DNA of 61,491 bases, from IMG/VR virus record IMGVR_UViG_3300042934_000313, positions 1 through 61,491 of that record; one strand, 5' to 3'. Source of the DNA: a virus. Made by a program: the position numbers and the translations under genes. How positions within the stretch are numbered: position 1 is the first letter of the stretch; every line of letters begins with the position of its first letter. A model generated the notes under the pieces. That model was not told the DNA's origin and ran no database searches. It saw nothing but the letters and a program-made list of their open reading frames with translations. Below are positions 61,403-61,491 of this stretch, piece by piece.

Positions 61403-61491
61403 GACGTGCCTTCCGCTTCTTCTCTTCGCGGATCAGTCGACGGAGCGTCTCGCTGAGTTCCGGACCACCGGCAATCTCGCGCAGGTCGTCC
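61365..61491. repeat. Terminal direct repeat, right copy
   Basis: Identical to 1-127. Contains the start of the 85-residue gene and a truncated copy of the RHH-like gene. Confidence 0.95.
61392..61491 (-). CDS. Partial copy of the RHH-like gene
   Basis: The C-terminal part of the gene at 28-198, cut off by the window end; present only because the contig ends overlap. Confidence 0.85.
   Translation of the reverse strand, partial: DDLREIAGGPELSETLRRLIREEKKRKARRER

Overview
The window is an essentially complete genome of a tailed double-stranded DNA bacteriophage with a siphovirus-type gene set. High GC content, small virion proteins typical of actinophages, a DUF1360 membrane protein, a DUF2510 protein and an M23-amidase endolysin point to an actinobacterial host; Microbacterium or a close relative is my best guess, by inference. 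The first and last 127 bases are identical (1-127 = 61365-61491). This looks like a circular assembly cut with a k=127 overlap, so the unit genome is about 61,364 bp. I see no integrase, excisionase or clear repressor, which suggests a lytic lifestyle.

Layout. 285-30083 is one rightward virion and lysis block: terminase, DUF1360 protein, portal, fused MuF-like/maturation protease, tRNA-Trp, major capsid, a possible second capsid protein, tail tube candidate, a repeat-rich fibre/decoration protein, connectors, frameshifted tail chaperones, tape measure, minor tail proteins, collar-domain fibre, two-domain endolysin and membrane proteins/holins. 30084-59133 is one long leftward block of about 70 mostly tiny, stop-start-overlapping genes. 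It holds a membrane-flavoured cluster (VWA protein, lipoprotein, SPFH protein, single-TM peptides; 34.4-39.2 kb), a recombination cassette (Cas4-like nuclease, Rad52-like annealing protein, resolvase-like nuclease, SSB; 39.8-42.1 kb), a RepA/DnaB-like ATPase beside origin-like repeats (44.35-45.6 kb), a ParB-like protein, an AAA+ ATPase and many small zinc-ribbon proteins. 59854-61148 is a short rightward block beginning with a winged-helix protein, followed by a structured RNA candidate. A short leftward pair (61402-61145 and 198-28) spans the artificial ends.

The most striking feature is a family of 38 palindromes, consensus GAAAGTC-N-GACTTTC. They lie in 5' leaders, at stop/start junctions and inside reading frames, and are densest in 50-59.5 kb. 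Thirty-four have a 1-nt centre and the four rightmost have a 2-nt centre. One degenerate copy lies in the spacer of a sigma70-like promoter. Leftward leaders often follow the plan promoter, hairpin, palindrome, hairpin, purine-rich ribosome site, gene. This looks like a genome-wide operator or boundary system.

Two further structures stand out. Three consecutive genes (57720-59133) are each enclosed by their own private inverted repeat. A multi-branched RNA fold with a possible pseudoknot lies at 60824-60960. Functions below are from reading translations and motifs only; no database search was possible.
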